The position numbers and the translations under genes were made by a program. Below the pieces are notes generated by a model, which did not search any database, was not told the origin of the DNA, and saw only the letters and a list, made by a program, of their open reading frames with translations. Below are positions 1 through 9,248 of a stretch of 64,000 bases of DNA, piece after piece. This stretch comes from Pseudomonas viridiflava. Lineage in GTDB: Bacteria; Pseudomonadota; Gammaproteobacteria; Pseudomonadales; Pseudomonadaceae. The stretch is taken from positions 248,001 to 312,000 of the forward strand of contig NZ_UUON01000022.1 of NCBI RefSeq assembly GCF_900590885.1, given 5' to 3'. The first letter of the stretch is position 1. The number at the start of each line of letters is the position of its first letter.

Positions 1-499
1 GGTTATGGGTGATGCTGCCGGAACCGATCAACAACACACCTTGCTCGCGCAAGCCGGCGAGGGCATGCCCGACCCGCGTCTGCAGGGCTGGGCCCATGCG
101 GCTGGGCAGGGACACCTGCACCACCGGGATATCCGCCGCCGGGTACATCAGCGACAGTGGCACCCAAGTGCCATGGTCGAAGGGCCGCTGGTTATCGATA
201 CGTGCATTGAGGCCGTCGGCCTGCAGCCGTTGCACAATTTCGCCGGCCAACTGCGGGTCGCCCGGCGCCGGGTATTGCACGGCAAACAATTCGCGGGGGA
301 AGCCGCCAAAGTCGTGCCAGGTTTCGGGCGCCGCGCTGCCGCTGACCCGCAATTCTTGGCTTTCCCAGTGCGCCGACACCACCACAATCGCTTTCGGACG
401 TGGCAGTTCGGCAGCAAGGCGCGCCAGGGCAGGGCCACTGGCACCGGGTTGCAGGGCAAGCATGGGCGAACCGTGGGAGATAAACAGGCTGGGAAACAT
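1..499 (-). CDS. LigB-family extradiol dioxygenase, DODA/YgiD-like (3' end outside window)
   Basis: The reverse strand reads MFPSLFISHGSPMLAL from 499 and stays open to the window edge, so about 166 N-terminal residues are visible. The class III extradiol ring-cleavage family (LigB, 4,5-DOPA dioxygenase YgiD) is recognised by the early SHGSP motif, whose His is a metal ligand, by AIVVVSAHWE near residue 40, and by PFDHGTWVPL near residue 110, which carries another conserved His. These enzymes open catechol-type rings with non-haem Fe(II) or Zn(II); the substrate here is unknown. An in-frame ATG at 523 would add eight residues, but starting at MFPS fits family members. It diverges from tpm across about 100 bases. 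Confidence 0.85.
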   Translation of the reverse strand, partial: MFPSLFISHGSPMLALQPGASGPALARLAAELPRPKAIVVVSAHWESQELRVSGSAAPETWHDFGGFPRELFAVQYPAPGDPQLAGEIVQRLQADGLNARIDNQRPFDHGTWVPLSLMYPAADIPVVQVSLPSRMGPALQTRVGHALAGLREQGVLLIGSGSITHN

Positions 500-603
500 A
501 AGTCGGGTCCTGAGCGTTAACATGAGCCCATCTTCAATCAGATCATTGATCTAAATCTAATATAAGTTTTAGCGCTATTTGATCGAATTTACGGGGGTGA
601 TCC

Positions 604-1260
604 ATGGATCCCAAGTTTTGGCAGGAGCGCTGGGCGCGCAATCAGATCGGTTTTCACCTGCCTGAGGTCAATCCTTATTTGCAGCGCCATTGGCCGGCGC
701 TGGCCTTGCCTGGCGGCGCGAAGGTGCTGGTGCCGTTGTGTGGCAAAAGCCTGGACCTGATGTGGCTTGCCAGCCATGGGTTACGGGTGATGGGCGTGGA
801 GCTGTCCGAGCAGGCCGTAGAGGCGTTCTTCAGTGAACAGAACCTCACGCCGCGCATCACCCAGCGTGGCGGGTTCAAGGTCTACCAGGCTGACTTGATC
901 GAGTTGTGGTGCGGGGATTTCTTCGCCCTGGAGCCCGAGATGCTCGCCGACTGCACCGCGCTGTACGACCGCGCCGCCTTGATCGCCTTGCCGCCGTTGA
1001 TGCGTGCCCAATACACCGAGCATTTGAACAACCTGTTGCGCCCGGGCTGCCAGGGGCTGCTGATCACCCTCGATTACGACCAGACGCAAAAGGCCGGCCC
1101 GCCGTTTTCGGTGACGGATGATGAGGTGAGAGTGCTGCTGGGGACGCACTGGGGCCTGAATGTGCTCGAGGAGCAAGACATCCTGGGCGAGAGCTGGAAG
1201 TTCGTGCAGGACGGCGTTACGCGGCTTGAGGAGCGGGTGTATCGGATAACACTCGGTTAA
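604..1260 (+). CDS. tpm: thiopurine/tellurite S-methyltransferase
   Basis: 218 residues, the usual bacterial Tpm length. It transfers a methyl group from S-adenosylmethionine to thiopurines and, in pseudomonads, to selenium or tellurium species, in the cytoplasm. The N-terminal [18 protein letters not shown] is characteristic, and the glycine-rich AdoMet region [16 protein letters not shown] lies at about residues 42-57, followed by [13 protein letters not shown]. The ATG at 604 has a purine-rich GGGGGTGATCC stretch before it. It is convergent with htpX, and a perfect REP palindrome lies directly after its stop. Confidence 0.95.
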   Translation: MDPKFWQERWARNQIGFHLPEVNPYLQRHWPALALPGGAKVLVPLCGKSLDLMWLASHGLRVMGVELSEQAVEAFFSEQNLTPRITQRGGFKVYQADLIELWCGDFFALEPEMLADCTALYDRAALIALPPLMRAQYTEHLNNLLRPGCQGLLITLDYDQTQKAGPPFSVTDDEVRVLLGTHWGLNVLEEQDILGESWKFVQDGVTRLEERVYRITLG

Positions 1261-1294
1261 AACTGTGGGAGGGGGCAAGCCCCCTCCCACAGTT
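1261..1294. repeat. REP palindrome (GTGGGAGGGGGC class), probable bidirectional terminator
   Basis: A perfect 16-bp inverted repeat with an AA loop (left arm 1261-1276, right arm 1279-1294). It sits between the convergent 3' ends of tpm and htpX, where a hairpin could stop both transcripts. The same core recurs at seven other sites in the window. Confidence 0.9.
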
Positions 1295-1315
1295 AAAGTG
1301 CGACCTAGCTCGCGA

Positions 1316-2203
1316 TCAGCCCCGACGACGCAGTGCGTCGATCCGCTCTTCCAGCGGCGGGTGGCTCATGAACAGGCGCGCCATGCCTTGTTTGATACCG
1401 CCGTTGATGCCGAAGGCGGTCAGGCTGTCCGGCATGTGCACCGGCAGGCCCTGTTCGGAGCGCAGGTGCTGCAGCGCTGCGATCATTGCGCCGGTACCGG
1501 CCAGGCGTGCGCCGGCTTCGTCTGCGCGGAATTCCCGTTTGCGCGAGAACCACATGGTGATCGCACTGGCCAGGAAGCCCAGCACTACTTCAGCGAAGAT
1601 GGTCGCCACGAAGTAGGCAATGCCGCGGCCTCCTTCGTTCTTGAAGATCACCTTGTCGACAAAGTTGCCGATGATCCGCGCGAAGAACATCACGAAGGTG
1701 TTCACCACGCCCTGTACCAGCGCCAGCGTGACCATGTCACCGTTGGCCACGTGGCCGATTTCGTGGGCCAGCACCGCTTTCACTTCATCGTAGGAGAAGC
1801 GTTCGAGCATGCCCTGGCTCACCGCAACGAGCGCGTCGTTCTTGTTCCAGCCGGTGGCAAAGGCGTTGGCTTCATACGCCGGGAAGATCCCGACCTCAGG
1901 CATCTTGATGCCAGCCTCGCGGGACAGCTGCTCGACGGTCTGCAGCAACCATTGCTCATGCCGGGTACGTGGCTGGGTGATGACCTGGGTGCTGGTGCTC
2001 ATCTTCGCCATCCACTTGGAGATGAACAGCGAAAACAGCGAGCCGGCAAAACCAAAGACCGCACAGAAAACCAGCAGCTGATTGAGGTTCAGATCAACCC
2101 CGTTGGCCGCCATGAACCCGTTGAAGCCGAAAAGGCTCAGGGTGATGCTGGCAATCAGCACGACCGCCAGGTTAGTGGCCAAGAACAGCAGGATGCGCAT
2201 CAT
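1316..2203 (-). CDS. htpX: membrane zinc metalloprotease HtpX (M48)
   Basis: 295 residues, as expected. HtpX is an inner-membrane endopeptidase that degrades misfolded membrane proteins together with FtsH. Two hydrophobic segments (about 4-24 and 42-62) precede the zinc motif HEIGH at 147-151 ([11 protein letters not shown]); two more follow, with the downstream glutamate ligand in [10 protein letters not shown] near residue 223. It starts with a double ATG (2203/2200) behind a GAGGAG stretch. A sigma70-like promoter is visible upstream at 2249-2277. In the related species I know, htpX also sits next to tpm and the msrB/gpx genes. Confidence 0.96.
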   Translation of the reverse strand: MMRILLFLATNLAVVLIASITLSLFGFNGFMAANGVDLNLNQLLVFCAVFGFAGSLFSLFISKWMAKMSTSTQVITQPRTRHEQWLLQTVEQLSREAGIKMPEVGIFPAYEANAFATGWNKNDALVAVSQGMLERFSYDEVKAVLAHEIGHVANGDMVTLALVQGVVNTFVMFFARIIGNFVDKVIFKNEGGRGIAYFVATIFAEVVLGFLASAITMWFSRKREFRADEAGARLAGTGAMIAALQHLRSEQGLPVHMPDSLTAFGINGGIKQGMARLFMSHPPLEERIDALRRRG

Positions 2204-2248
2204 GGTTGTAGAATTCTCCTCATGCTTAATATGTCGCGTACTGCGGGG

Positions 2249-2277
2249 TATATAAGGTGCGGCATGGGGTGATTCAA
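2249..2277 (-). promoter_or_regulatory. sigma70-like promoter of htpX
   Basis: On the minus strand TTGAAT (2277-2272) is followed after exactly 17 bases by TATATA (2254-2249), about 45 bases before the htpX start. HtpX genes are often under heat-shock control; I could not fit a sigma32 promoter with proper spacing here. Confidence 0.55.
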
Positions 2278-2467
2278 CCGAGCGACTATTTCAAACTGTG
2301 TCCTACAGCTCGAATGTAGAGCCTTGAAGGGATTTTCCGACAAGGAAACGCCTCCCGGGTTGACTCGCCAGTGCCTCGCCGCCCCTTGATTATAGGGGGC
2401 ACGCGCCCGAGGGAAGATGAAAGCCGCGTCAGGCAGGGCGCCGGGCAGAGAAGTGTTGCCAGATACT

Positions 2468-2498
2468 CGCTGTACGACCGATACCCGGTCGTACAGCG
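2468..2498 (-). terminator. hairpin after the aminotransferase gene
   Basis: A 12-bp perfect inverted repeat (2468-2479 with 2487-2498, 7-base loop) lies just beyond the stop of the minus-strand aminotransferase gene. It has no clear U-tract, so it may be a transcript-end or RNA-stability element. The rest of the 304-base gap 2204-2507 holds the htpX promoter; I see no gene in it. Confidence 0.5.
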
Positions 2499-2507
2499 TT
2501 ACATTCG

Positions 2508-3719
2508 TTACTGGCGATAGGACTTGAGGAAGTTGCCGATGCGACCAATGGCCATATCCAGGTCATCCACACGCGGCAAAGTGACCACGCGGAAGTGATC
2601 CGGCCACGGCCAGTTGAACGCCGTGCCCTGGACCACCAGCAGCTTTTCCGACAGCAGCAGGTCAAGCACGAACTTCTCGTCGTTGAGGATCGGGCAGACC
2701 TTCGGGTCGATGCGCGGGAAGGCGTACAGCGCGCCCATGGGTTTGACGCAGCTCACACCGGGGATGGCGTTGAGCAGTTCCCAGGTACGGTTGCGCTGTT
2801 CCAGCAGGCGGCCTTGAGGCAAGACCAGGTCGTTGATGCTCTGGTAGCCGCCGAGGGCGGTCTGGATCGCGTGTTGGCTCGGCACGTTGGCACACAGGCG
2901 CATGTTGGCCAGCATGTCGATGCCTTCGATGTAGCTCTGGGCGTTGTGCTTGGGCCCGGAGATGGCGATCCAGCCGGAGCGGAAGCCCGCCACGCGGTAG
3001 GACTTGGACAGGCCGTTGAAGGTCAGGCACAGCAGGTCCGGCGCCAGGGAGGCGGTGCACACGTGCACGGCGTCATCGTAGAGGATCTTGTCGTAGATCT
3101 CGTCGGAGAACACCACCAGGTTGTGCTGGCGTGCCAGTTCGAGCATGCCCAGCAGCACTTCCCTGGAATACACGGCGCCGGTGGGGTTGTTCGGGTTGAT
3201 GATCACCAGGGCCTTGGTGTTGGGGGTGATCTTGGCCTTGATGTCGGCCAGGTCCGGGAACCAGTCGGCGCCTTCGTCGCACAGGTAGTGCACCGGGTGG
3301 CCGCCGGCCAGGGTCACGGCAGCGGTCCACAGCGGGTAGTCAGGCGCCGGCACCAGCACTTCGTCGCCGTTGTTGAGCAAGGCCTGCATGGACATCACGA
3401 TCAACTCGGACACGCCATTGCCCAGGTAGATGTCTTCGATGCCGACACCTTCAACCTGTTTCTGCTGGTAGTACTGCATCACCGCTTTACGCGCGCTGAA
3501 CAGGCCCTTGGAGTCGCTGTAGCCCTGGGCGGTGGGCAGGTTGCGGATCACGTCCTGGAGGATTTCGTCCGGCGCTTCGAAACCAAACGGCGCCGGGTTG
3601 CCAATGTTCAACTTGAGGATGCGATGGCCTTCCTCTTCCAGGCGTTTGGCGTGCTTGAGCACTGGGCCGCGAATGTCGTAGCAGACGTTGGCGAGCTTGT
3701 TCGATTTGCTGACCTGCAT
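2508..3719 (-). CDS. class I/II PLP-dependent aminotransferase, AlaA-like
   Basis: 403 residues from the ATG at 3719 (MQVSKSNKLANVCYDIRG); E. coli AlaA is about 405. Such enzymes interconvert pyruvate and alanine with glutamate as amino donor in the cytosol. Fold-type I motifs are intact: INPNNPTG near 174-181, SDEIYDKI with the pyridine-binding Asp at about 206, and the Schiff-base Lys in NGLSKSYRVAG at about 239. The frame stays open 25 codons upstream, but that extension has no family character and lies in the divergent promoter region shared with msrB. Substrate assignment to alanine is by family resemblance only. Confidence 0.9.
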   Translation of the reverse strand: MQVSKSNKLANVCYDIRGPVLKHAKRLEEEGHRILKLNIGNPAPFGFEAPDEILQDVIRNLPTAQGYSDSKGLFSARKAVMQYYQQKQVEGVGIEDIYLGNGVSELIVMSMQALLNNGDEVLVPAPDYPLWTAAVTLAGGHPVHYLCDEGADWFPDLADIKAKITPNTKALVIINPNNPTGAVYSREVLLGMLELARQHNLVVFSDEIYDKILYDDAVHVCTASLAPDLLCLTFNGLSKSYRVAGFRSGWIAISGPKHNAQSYIEGIDMLANMRLCANVPSQHAIQTALGGYQSINDLVLPQGRLLEQRNRTWELLNAIPGVSCVKPMGALYAFPRIDPKVCPILNDEKFVLDLLLSEKLLVVQGTAFNWPWPDHFRVVTLPRVDDLDMAIGRIGNFLKSYRQ

Positions 3720-3921
3720 GGCGATGTGATCCTGAAAATGAACGATCCAGACGGTGTAGACACTACCGTACTGTGAAACCTGCGAGGCCCGCACCCATAA
3801 ATACGTTTGAATGCCGATAGCGCGGGTGCCAGACTGGCGTTTTGAAGAGGCGCAATCATACGTGCCGCCTGATCCATGGAAAAGACACAGATCAGGCTTT
3901 TTCAGTTGCCGAGGTGTACCG

Positions 3922-4314
3922 ATGCAAAAGTTGGAAAAAACCCTTCAGGAATGGCAGGACATGCTGGACCCGGCGCAATACCAGGTGTGCCGCCTCAAAG
4001 GCACCGAACGCCCGTTCTCCGGCAAGTACAACGCCACCACCGCCGATGGCGTGTACCACTGCATTTGCTGCAACGAGCCGCTGTTCGACTCCGCCACCAA
4101 ATTCGATGCCGGTTGCGGCTGGCCGAGCTTCTATGAGCCGATCGCCGACAGCGCGATGATCGAGATCCGTGACGTCAGCCACGGCATGATCCGCACCGAA
4201 GTTACCTGCGCCAAATGCGACGCGCACCTGGGGCATGTGTTCCCGGACGGCCCGCCGCCGACCGGCCTGCGCTACTGCATCAATTCGGTGTGCCTGGATT
4301 TCGTTGCGCGCTGA
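3922..4314 (+). CDS. msrB: peptide methionine (R)-sulfoxide reductase
   Basis: 130 residues from the ATG at 3922; the upstream in-frame extension lacks homology character. MsrB reduces the R form of methionine sulfoxide in proteins using thioredoxin. Zinc-site pairs are present: C47/C50 (CICC) and C96/C99 (CAKC). The catalytic Cys is C119 in [11 protein letters not shown], and GCGWPSF is the typical substrate-pocket stretch. It is followed at 153 bases by glutathione peroxidase and its MarR regulator, which makes a small peroxide-repair neighbourhood. Confidence 0.96.
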   Translation: MQKLEKTLQEWQDMLDPAQYQVCRLKGTERPFSGKYNATTADGVYHCICCNEPLFDSATKFDAGCGWPSFYEPIADSAMIEIRDVSHGMIRTEVTCAKCDAHLGHVFPDGPPPTGLRYCINSVCLDFVAR

Positions 4315-4319
4315 AAACG

Positions 4320-4344
4320 GCTCCTCAGCGAGGAGGGCGCTTTT
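4320..4344 (+). terminator. probable terminator of msrB
   Basis: CTCCTC (4321-4326) pairs with GAGGAG (4330-4335) across an AGC loop, followed by GGCGCTTTT. The stem is short. Confidence 0.45.
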
Positions 4345-4347
4345 GTG

Positions 4348-4369
4348 GCGAGGGAGCTTGCTCCCTCGC
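4348..4369. repeat. second REP class, GCGAGGGAGC palindrome
   Basis: A perfect 10-bp inverted repeat GCGAGGGAGC-TT-GCTCCCTCGC in the msrB-gpx gap. Its core differs from the GTGGGAGGGGGC elements elsewhere in the window, but the layout is the same: perfect arms around a two-base loop. Confidence 0.75.
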
Positions 4370-4466
4370 TACATAATGACGGGTCATCATTGCGATCAAT
4401 TAAATTGCACGCAATTGAATTGCTGACTATGGTTTTCCCTCTTTCCCCCTTATTTGAGGCATTGCC

Positions 4467-4948
<482 letters not shown>

Positions 4949-4952
<4 letters not shown>

Positions 4953-5401
4953 GCGTATCCCTGGCCCTCGACGATCAGCTGTGTTTCAAGCTCTACGCGG
5001 CCTCCAGGGCGGTGACCCGCGCCTATAAGCCGATGCTGGATCAACTCGGCCTGACCTATCCGCAATACGTGGTCATGCTGGTGCTGTGGGAATGGCACGC
5101 GGCCAAGCCGGTGCAGCCCACGGTCAAGGCCCTGGGCGGACGCCTGATGCTGGACTCGGGCACGCTGACGCCGCTGCTCAAGCGTCTTGAGCAACTGGCG
5201 TTGGTCCAGCGTCGGCGCAGTAGCCTGGATGAGCGTGAAGTACACCTCAGCCTTAGCGAGGCGGGTGTGCAACTGCGTGATCAGGCCCATGGCCTCAAGA
5301 CCCGACTGCTGTGCGACAGCGGCATCGACCTGAACCAGGCCGACGCCTTGCGCGACGGCCTGGACCAGTTGCTCGGGCAGATCAGAGGCTTGTCGTCTTA
5401 G
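4949..5401 (+). CDS. ospR: MarR-family peroxide-sensing repressor, OspR/OhrR-like
   Basis: 150 residues from the ATG that overlaps the gpx stop (4 bases). OhrR-type MarR proteins are dimeric winged-helix repressors inactivated by oxidation of one N-terminal Cys; here that is C12 in LCFKLYAASRAV, just where the family has it. The winged helix covers about 55-105 (SGTLTPLLKRLEQLALVQRRR, then DEREVHLSLSEAG as the wing). Pairing with gpx, and the SagS-like kinase beyond, match the P. aeruginosa ospR locus, hence the symbol. The last 20 bases overlap the 3' end of the convergent kinase gene. Confidence 0.85.
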
Positions 5402-7691
5402 GCACCCACAGCTCCAGCAGGCCGTTGAGTTCCTCGCGACGAAACGGCTTGGCCAGGTAGTCATTCATGCCCGCCGCGCGGCAGCGTTCGCGTTCTTCAG
5501 ACAGAGCGTTGGCGGTCAGCGCGACAATCGGCAGGTCGGGCCAACGCCCACTTCGGCGAATCTGCCGGCTGGCCTCGTAGCCATCCATCACCGGCATATT
5601 GCAGTCCATCAGCACCAGGTCGAAGGGTTGCTCCTCCAGGCACTTGAGCGCCTCGCCACCATGGGCGGCCACAATCACTTCGCAGCCCAGTTTGCCGAGC
5701 ATGCCCTTGGCCACCAACTGATTCACCGGGTTGTCCTCCACCAGCAGGATGCGCGCCCGGTGGGCCAGGGGCGCGGCATCCAGCTGGACGGGGTCGAGGA
5801 TCGGCTGGTCATCGCTACGCAATGTGCGTTGCAGGATCTGATACAGCGCGTTGCGGCTGAGCGGGCGCGCCTGTTGCTGCAGCGGCGCGAGGGCCGCCAC
5901 CTCTTCGCTGGGCATGAAGTTGCCATATGCGGTCACCAGCAGGATGGGCGCGCTGATGCCTGGGCGCAGGCGAAACAGGCATTCCGGGCAGTCGGTAATC
6001 AGCAGGTCCGGCGCTTGCCCGCTTAAATCGTCATCGATGGTGAAACAACGCGGGGTCAGCCCCCAATGGGGCAGCAGGCTGGTGAGCAGTTCCGCAAGCC
6101 CGCTGCCGGTACTGGTAATGGCGATCACCTCGCCTTTGAGCGCAGGTTGTTGAACGGCAGGCAGATGGGTGGGCAATGGCAGCTCGGCACAGAACTGGCT
6201 GCCAAAACCCACCTCCGAACTGATGCTCAAGCGGCCTTTCATCGCTTCGCACAGGTTGTGCGTCAATGCCAGGCCCAGCCCGGTACCGCCAAACTGGCGG
6301 GTGATGCCGGCGCCGGCCTGGGTAAAAGGCTGGAAGATTTTGACCTGGGCTTCCTGGGCGATGCCGATGCCGGTGTCGCACACTTCAATCTGCACCTTGC
6401 CATCAAGGGCGCGCAGGCGCACATCCACGCGGCCAAAGCGTGTGAATTTCAACGCGTTGGACAGCAGGTTACTGACGATTTGCCGCACGCGTGTCGGGTC
6501 GCCCAGCACCTGGGCGGGAAACTGCGGGTCGATCAGGCAGGTCAGTTCGACACTGGGCGCAGCGTTCTGCGACAGCAGGTTGGCGGTGTCTTCCACCAGC
6601 GAGCCCAGGTCGAACGGGATCACCTCAAGCTCAAGCTGGCCGGCGTCGAACTTGGACAGGTCGAGGATATCGTTGAGCAACTCCACCAGCACCTTGCCGG
6701 AGTCATGGGCGATCGACAGTTGCTGGCGCTGCTCGGCGTTCAGCGGGCTGTCCAGCGACAGCGCGATCATCCCTAGCAGCCCGTTGAGCGGCGTGCGGAT
6801 TTCGTGGCTCATGTTTGCCAGGAATGCCGCCCGGGCCTGGGCCATGCCCATTGCCGTCATCTTCGCCGCTTCCAGGTCTTCATTCGACCGGCTCAGCCGC
6901 TGGTTACTGGCCTTAAGCTCCAGGGTGCGGGCAGACACAATGTCTTCCAGTTGCCCCAGGTACTCGGTCAGCCGGTCTTCGGCGTGGCGGCGTTGCTGGA
7001 TTTCGGTCTCCATGTTTTCGAATTGCTGGTTGGCGACGCTCACCAGTACGCCGATTTCGTCATGTTCGTGCCCGGGCGGGCAGTCCAGGCGCGCCTGCTT
7101 GCGGTTGCTAAGCTCGCGGATGATGCGCACCAGCGGTTGGGTCAGCATCACGTAGAACAGGCCCAGCAGGATGCCGGTCAGCAGCAGGCTGCGGGCAAAC
7201 CCGTTGGCCAGGGTGATCTCGGCGCGGCGCAGAAAGCGGCTGCCGAAGGCATAGGTGTCGACGTCGAGGCGCAACATACCGAGGGATTCGTTGGGCATGT
7301 GGCTCAGGAACAGCCGGTCTTCGAACTGGCGGTTGGCGCCGAACAGGAAATCGCTGATGGGGCGGTAGGTGCTTTCCTTGCGCGGCCGGTCGACATCGGC
7401 CAGCACCACGCCGTTGTTGTCGATCAACTGTGCATGGATGATCGCAGGGGAGTGCAGCAGGCCCAGGGTCAGCTCTTGCGCGAGTTCGGCATCGATGTTG
7501 TAGGCGATGCGTGACGCCGGGTTGTGGCTGATTTCGATCAGCGAGCGTATTTCACGGTTGATGGATGCGTCTTCACTGGCATAATCAATGCCGATTTGGA
7601 TCAGGCTGAGCAAGGTTCCCAAGACGAAACCGACCAGCACAGTCAATCTGGCTTGTTTATAAGACAAGCGGTGGGCGAACTTGATATCCAT
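5382..7691 (-). CDS. sagS: hybrid sensor histidine kinase/response regulator, SagS-like
   Basis: 769 residues from the ATG at 7691 (MDIKFAHRLSYKQAR); the frame is open further upstream, but that part runs into the divergent gene's promoter. Order: membrane segment about 15-37, a periplasmic sensor of about 130 residues, a second membrane segment about 170-192, HAMP (EHDEIGVL), coiled coil, HisKA with the phospho-His in FLANMSHEIRTPLNG, HATPase (NLLSNALKFT, DTGIGI, GTGLGLAL), and a C-terminal receiver with LVLMDCNMPVMDGYEA and KPF. There is no Hpt domain, so phosphate must pass to a separate Hpt protein. In P. aeruginosa SagS lies beside ospR and controls attachment and biofilm tolerance through HptB; that role is inferred. 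Confidence 0.85.
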   Translation of the reverse strand: MDIKFAHRLSYKQARLTVLVGFVLGTLLSLIQIGIDYASEDASINREIRSLIEISHNPASRIAYNIDAELAQELTLGLLHSPAIIHAQLIDNNGVVLADVDRPRKESTYRPISDFLFGANRQFEDRLFLSHMPNESLGMLRLDVDTYAFGSRFLRRAEITLANGFARSLLLTGILLGLFYVMLTQPLVRIIRELSNRKQARLDCPPGHEHDEIGVLVSVANQQFENMETEIQQRRHAEDRLTEYLGQLEDIVSARTLELKASNQRLSRSNEDLEAAKMTAMGMAQARAAFLANMSHEIRTPLNGLLGMIALSLDSPLNAEQRQQLSIAHDSGKVLVELLNDILDLSKFDAGQLELEVIPFDLGSLVEDTANLLSQNAAPSVELTCLIDPQFPAQVLGDPTRVRQIVSNLLSNALKFTRFGRVDVRLRALDGKVQIEVCDTGIGIAQEAQVKIFQPFTQAGAGITRQFGGTGLGLALTHNLCEAMKGRLSISSEVGFGSQFCAELPLPTHLPAVQQPALKGEVIAITSTGSGLAELLTSLLPHWGLTPRCFTIDDDLSGQAPDLLITDCPECLFRLRPGISAPILLVTAYGNFMPSEEVAALAPLQQQARPLSRNALYQILQRTLRSDDQPILDPVQLDAAPLAHRARILLVEDNPVNQLVAKGMLGKLGCEVIVAAHGGEALKCLEEQPFDLVLMDCNMPVMDGYEASRQIRRSGRWPDLPIVALTANALSEERERCRAAGMNDYLAKPFRREELNGLLELWVPKTTSL

Positions 7692-7854
7692 CGAGTGTTG
7701 AACCACTTCACGTTTCCCTTCGCCCGGCAAGCATAGCTGAACATCCACAGGCTCTGGCTTGCCCGGCATGAATCGTTTTATACGCGGCCTCGTGCGGTCC
7801 GCCGCAGGGCTGCCAATACGCCATCTTTTGCAAGAAGTTGCCAGAGGAATAATT

Positions 7855-8745
7855 GTGGATTCTCGATTGAATGCCTTTCTTGAGCGGGCTGATGCAGTGC
7901 TCGCCCGCCTTGAACCCTTGTTGCCCGCACCCCGCCAAGCCATCGACTGGAACCAGTGCCTGGCTGCCCGTTGGCAGCGTGAAGGCCGCAGCGGTTACCT
8001 GTTGCCGCTCGATGTGAGCCTGGACATGCGCTTGTCCGATCTGATCGGCGTAGACAAGCAACGCGAAACGCTGGCGCGCAACACCCAGCAATTCATCGAT
8101 GGCCTGCCCGCCAACCATGCACTGCTGTGGGGTTCGCGTGGCACCGGCAAGTCGTCCATGGTGCGCGCCTTGCTGGCCCAGCATGCCAAGGCCGGCCTGC
8201 GCCTGATCGAAATCGAGCGTGACCACCTGGCTGACCTGCCGCGCGTGGTCGAGCAACTGCTCAAGCTGCCGCAGCGTTTTATCCTGTTCTGCGACGACCT
8301 GTCCTTCGAGGCCGGCGAAGGCGATTACCGCGTACTCAAAAGTGTGCTGGACGGCTCGCTGGAGCAAGCGCCGGAAAACGTGCTGTTGTATGCCACCTCC
8401 AACCGCCGTCACCTGGTGCCGGAAAACCAGAGCGACAACGACAACTGGAAGCGCGTGGACGGCGAGTTGCACCCCAGCGAAGCGGTGGAAGACAAAATTG
8501 CCTTGTCCGATCGTTTTGGCCTGTGGCTGTCGTTCTACCCGTTCAACCAGGAACATTACCTCGATGTAGTCGAGCACTGGATCGGCGAGCTGGCGAACAA
8601 GGCCGGTTTGCAGTGGCAGCGTGATGAAGCCCTCGACATCCTGGCCGTGCGCTGGTCCACCGGTCGCGGCAACCGCAACGGTCGTTGCGCGTATCAATTC
8701 GCCCGTTACTGGGTGGGTCTCAAATTGCTGGAGCGTCAACCATGA
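7855..8745 (+). CDS. DUF815-family AAA-type ATPase
   Basis: 296 residues from a GTG at 7855 with a good AGAGGAAT site before it; the frame opens at 7759, but that extension lacks family character. The DUF815 family consists of P-loop ATPases of unknown function. Walker A is GSRGTGKS (93-100) and Walker B is FILFCDDL (142-149); an Arg-rich GRGNRNGRCAYQFARYW stretch near the C-terminus may act as sensor 2. The stop overlaps the start of the next gene (ATGA), so it is translationally coupled to a free-methionine sulfoxide reductase. No membrane segment is seen. The actual substrate is unknown. Confidence 0.88.
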   Translation: MDSRLNAFLERADAVLARLEPLLPAPRQAIDWNQCLAARWQREGRSGYLLPLDVSLDMRLSDLIGVDKQRETLARNTQQFIDGLPANHALLWGSRGTGKSSMVRALLAQHAKAGLRLIEIERDHLADLPRVVEQLLKLPQRFILFCDDLSFEAGEGDYRVLKSVLDGSLEQAPENVLLYATSNRRHLVPENQSDNDNWKRVDGELHPSEAVEDKIALSDRFGLWLSFYPFNQEHYLDVVEHWIGELANKAGLQWQRDEALDILAVRWSTGRGNRNGRCAYQFARYWVGLKLLERQP

Positions 8746-9224
8746 TCGAACTACAACAAGCCGGCACCGGCCTCGATGGCTATGCACTGCTTGCCGCGCA
8801 ATTGGAGTCGCTGCTGGCCGACGAGCGCGACTTCATCGCGAACAGCGCGCAATTTTCCGCGTTCCTGTTCAGCCAGCTGGACGACCTCAACTGGGCCGGC
8901 TTCTACCTCAACCGCAACGAAGAGCTGGTGCTCGGCCCGTTCCAGGGGCAGATCGCCTGTGTGCGCATTCCGTTCGGCCGTGGGGTGTGCGGCGCTGCTG
9001 CGGCATCGCGCGAAACCCAACGGGTCGAGGATGTACATGCGTTCCCCGGGCATATTGCCTGTGACAGCGCGTCCAACAGTGAGCTGGTGGTGCCGTTGGT
9101 CAAGAACGGCCAACTGATCGGCGTCCTCGACCTCGACAGCCCGTCGCTGGCGCGCTTTACCCCGCAGGACCAGGCGGGCATCGAGCAGCTGGCGGCGATT
9201 TTCCTGCGCTTGACCGACTGCTGA
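8742..9224 (+). CDS. free methionine-(R)-sulfoxide reductase (GAF fold)
   Basis: 160 residues, one GAF domain. The enzyme (fRMsr, YebR-type) reduces free L-methionine-(R)-sulfoxide in the cytosol. The three redox cysteines are present at 73, 83 and 107 (IAC, GRGVCG, HIACDSASNSE), with the same 10- and 24-residue spacing as Cys84, Cys94 and Cys118 of the E. coli enzyme. NWAGFYL and the closing GVLDLDSPSLARF are typical. It is the second gene of a two-gene unit with the DUF815 ATPase and complements msrB nearby, which repairs protein-bound methionine. Confidence 0.92.
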   Translation: MIELQQAGTGLDGYALLAAQLESLLADERDFIANSAQFSAFLFSQLDDLNWAGFYLNRNEELVLGPFQGQIACVRIPFGRGVCGAAAASRETQRVEDVHAFPGHIACDSASNSELVVPLVKNGQLIGVLDLDSPSLARFTPQDQAGIEQLAAIFLRLTDC

Positions 9225-9248
9225 TCCACGAGGGGGCGGTGCGCGCCC

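Noticed and set aside
2595..3776. 393-codon plus-strand frame opposite the aminotransferase gene
   Set aside because: Its His/Val/Gly-rich sequence is the reverse shadow of a clear PLP aminotransferase. The same holds for other long shadows, such as 18328-19617 minus opposite amt and 10062-11414 plus opposite the BvgS-like kinase.
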